Source of the DNA: an uncultured Methylococcaceae bacterium
GTDB lineage: Bacteria; Pseudomonadota; Gammaproteobacteria; Methylococcales; Methylomonadaceae
Direction of reading: 5' to 3'
Assembly (NCBI GenBank): GCA_903859415.1
Contig: CAIOMN010000198.1
Span: forward strand, 1-45,511
Length of the DNA stretch: 45,511 nucleotides
Shown here: positions 45,227-45,511 of the stretch, piece after piece
Numbering within the stretch: the first letter of the stretch is position 1
How the letters are laid out: every line of letters begins with the position of its first letter
Translations under genes and position numbers: made by a program
Notes under the pieces: model-generated
What the model saw: only the letters and a program-made list of their open reading frames with translations
Database searches by the model: none
Told to the model about the DNA's origin: nothing

Positions 45227-45511
45227 ATCAGCAATTATGTTTGGAGGTTAAGCAATAAAAAAACGCCCGAGCGTCAAGGCAAAGTGCAACTCATTAATTT
45301 CAGCAATACCTGGAATGCGATGCGTAAATCAGAGGGCAGTAAACGCCGCTACTTATCGGATGAACAGATTGATGACAGCTTGCGTGAATACGATGCTTTT
45401 ACAGAATCGACATTCAGCAAGCTATTTGATAGCACTGCGTTTGGCTATCGACGCATTACCGTAGAACGTCCTTACCGGTTTATGTTTGATGGCGATCAAG
45501 ACTTAATCGAC
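45227..45511 (+). pseudogene. hsdM: type I methyltransferase HsdM, C-terminal part, 5' truncated and running off the window
   Basis: From about 45,227 plus-strand codons give ISNYVWRLSNKKTPERQGKV and then RRYLSDEQIDDSLREYDAF and FGYRRITVERPYRFMF, the region after the catalytic core of HsdM (family pattern YVWxLSNKK, GKVQLI, FGYRxxTVERP). No upstream HsdM sequence is joined to it: the codons before it carry a stop at 45,203. The gene continues beyond the window. It does not overlap in content with the upstream fragment at 39783. Confidence 0.85.

Overview
The window reads as a moderately AT-rich gammaproteobacterial chromosome. Protein sequences and gene order (gnnA-gnnB-lpxB, nadB beside rpoE-rseA-mucD, sdhCDAB-sdhE, exbBD-lpxK-kdsB, alaC-hom-thrC) would suit a Methylococcales (methanotroph-type) genome. 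No methane or methanol oxidation gene is present, so that family placement is inference.

Positions 1-33,700 are mostly core genome. They begin with the 3' end of a 5S rRNA and its terminator, then a cupin, a BaiN-type flavoprotein, a RIO kinase and a VF530 protein. Next comes gnnA-gnnB-lpxB, which predicts lipid A built on 2,3-diamino-2,3-dideoxyglucose. An exopolyphosphatase with an unrecognised membrane-anchored partner follows, then an ABC-2 exporter pair and SlyD. An 824-bp non-coding stretch (11,625-12,448) holds a long hairpin and gene-like debris. The succinate dehydrogenase operon with its flavinylation factor, a DedA protein, nadB, the sigma-E/RseA/MucD envelope-stress unit, prmB-aroC-MFS, exbBD-lpxK-Trm112-kdsB, alaC, hom, thrC and a LysM L,D-transpeptidase complete this part.

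Positions 33,720-39,610 are a transition zone. A visibly GC-richer RND efflux pair is broken: the adaptor lacks its N-terminus, and the permease has a frameshift and an out-of-frame deletion of roughly 120 bp. Opposite it lies a secreted DUF6600 protein with a C-terminal array of seven glutamine-rich 32/34-residue repeats.

Positions 39,780-45,511 are a decayed defence island bracketed by two different fragments of a type I methyltransferase gene (hsdM). The first is an N-terminal piece fused in frame to the HsdM C-terminal tail. The second is a C-terminal piece entering at about 45,227 and leaving the window. Between them lie a PIN/ribbon-helix-helix toxin-antitoxin pair and frame-broken remnants of a DinJ/YafQ pair. 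Then comes a Cap15-like (S-2TMbeta) CBASS effector, put out of frame by an 11-bp tandem repeat, with an uncharacterised translationally coupled partner and no CD-NTase. Last is a large dynamin-like GTPase on the minus strand with an integrase-arm-like N-terminus, a consensus sigma-70 promoter and an ATA codon where its start should be.

The best candidates for something undescribed are the Cap15-like/partner pair with its repeat-controlled reading frame, and the GTPase gene with its promoter and operator-like direct repeat. All functional calls are from reading motifs; no database search was run.
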